A stretch of 64,000 bases of DNA from Cocos nucifera. Lineage: Eukaryota > Streptophyta > Magnoliopsida > Arecales > Arecaceae. A program made the translations under genes and the position numbers. Where the stretch lies: positions 1-64,000 of the forward strand of contig QRFJ01000504.1 in NCBI GenBank assembly GCA_006176705.1, in the 5' to 3' direction. This document shows positions 62,993 through 64,000 of this stretch, one piece after another. The notes beneath the pieces were generated by a model that saw only the letters and a program-made list of their open reading frames with translations, searched no databases and was not told the DNA's origin. How positions within the stretch are numbered: the first letter of the stretch is position 1; each line of letters starts with the position of its first letter.

Positions 62993-64000
62993 ATGGTCAC
63001 TTTTCTATCGCTCCGATCATTGTTGGACAATAATAAGTTGGTAGGACCCAACTTCGATAGTTGGTACCGAAAGTTGAAGATAGTCCTGGAGCATGAATGG
63101 ATCCTATATGTGTTGATGGATTCTGCACCTAAGGAGCCAACTACCAATGCATGTGGAACAATCAGAAACATTTATCAGAAGTTGCTCAATGACTGGACCA
63201 TGGTGCACTACATCATGCTGGCTGCCATGAGCAATGAGTTCGGTCACAGATTTGAGACAGCTCAATCAAAGGACATGCTTCAAGTATTGGAGGATTTCTT
63301 TGGCACACCTGATGACATGAAGAGGCACAAGACAAGTTGTGTCATCTTCAATGCCAGGATACGGGATGGTACCTCTATCATCGATCATGTATTGTACATG
63401 ATCAAGCTGATAGAGCGATTGAGCAAACTTGATTTTTTCTTGCATAAATAGATTTGGAAGGATTCAATACTGAACTTGCTGCCCAAGTCTTTTCTCCTAT
63501 TTCTTACTCATTTCGGAATGACAATGCCTGAAGTAGACTACCATAGGTTACTGGGGTTGCTTCAAAACTTTAAGAAGGATCACCAACTCCAAAAGGAGTC
63601 GGTGAACTTAGTGGAAGGCTTGTCTTTTGGTTCTTAACCCTTTAGGAAAGGAAAGAAGAATAACAAGAAGAAAGCTAAGAAAGTGCAAATTCAGGCTACA
63701 ATATCTATGTAGGGTCAAACTAGAAAGATCAAGCTTGATAAGAGTCAAGTTGAATGCTTCTTTTACAAGAACTAAGGACACTGGAAGAGGAACTGTCCTC
63801 AGTATATTGCCTCTATGGATCCGAATAGGTAGAGAAAGAAGCAAGCCGTTACTGAGCAAGATATTTATATGATAACTTCTTATAATTTTTTTATTTATGA
63901 TATTACTGACTGGATATTGGATACCGATAGCCCTTACCATATTTGTAATTCATTGTAGGGGTTGCAAGTCAGTAGAAGATTCGAGCAAGATGAAAGGTTC
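62993..64000 (+). pseudogene. Element K gag and start of protease (runs off the window)
   Basis: I start it at the Met at 62993 (MVTFLSLRSLLDNNKLVGP), since the frame's earlier Met has no family support. The Gag core reads FDSWYRKLKIVLEHEWILYVL and MLAAMSNEFGHRFE. A stop follows at 63449. The same frame then continues to the window end through about five more stops, with no frameshift. It includes a lysine-rich stretch, the zinc knuckle near 63745-63795 (CFFYKN, stop, GHWKRNC, where the second Cys is Tyr) and the protease start WILDTDSPYHICN near 63908. The catalytic D-T-G there is changed to D-T-D. Several stops fit CAG/CAA turning into TAG/TAA. Unlike element A, protease is present. Confidence 0.85.

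Overview
The window is a block of plant repetitive DNA made almost entirely of nested, decayed LTR retrotransposons. Polyprotein domains, primer-binding sites (PBS) complementary to initiator tRNA-Met, 1-3 kb LTRs and SIRE, Angela/Tork and Tat lineage hallmarks all point to a large repeat-rich angiosperm genome. A monocot, perhaps a palm, is my guess; nothing in the sequence proves the species. I found no host protein-coding gene, tRNA, rRNA or CRISPR array.

Layout from left to right (letters are labels used throughout). 1-175 is a scrap of an Angela-like Copia LTR (M). 176-2361 and 12347-19282 are the two halves of a SIRE/Maximus-type Copia on the minus strand (B), split by a complete Angela/Tork-type Copia (A, 2362-12346, minus) with an exact 5-bp target-site duplication (TSD). 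19283-23209 is the leader and 5' LTR of a second Angela-like copy (C). 23379-38549 is a full-length Ty3/Gypsy Tat-lineage element on the minus strand (D). It carries two coding regions antisense to gag-pol, and a gag-only Copia (E, 30325-33686) sits in its second RNase H. 38766-40745 is a SIRE gag scrap (F) joined to an Angela-like scrap (G). 40746-53082 is a second Tat element (H, minus), truncated at both ends and carrying a SIRE solo LTR (I, 41700-43188) and an Angela-like solo LTR (J, 47802-50729). Its 5' LTR is split by a Copia on the plus strand (K, 53083-57113 and 62639-64000). K in turn holds a pol-deleted Tat element (L, 57114-62638, plus).

The oldest layers are the SIRE and Tat bodies, and insertions reach three levels (L in K in H). 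All coding regions are broken. Many stop codons fall where conserved Trp or Gln is expected, the footprint of deamination of methylated cytosines. No element here looks able to encode a full set of functional proteins.

The less ordinary features are the pair of antisense ORFs in the Tat elements, the gag-only Copia with intact ends, Tat-specific tandem repeats downstream of integrase, and in L an array of about 1.5 kb built from a short perfect dyad (GGAGAT-AAG-ATCTCC). I see no new defence, metabolic or regulatory system; what is novel here is in retrotransposon architecture.
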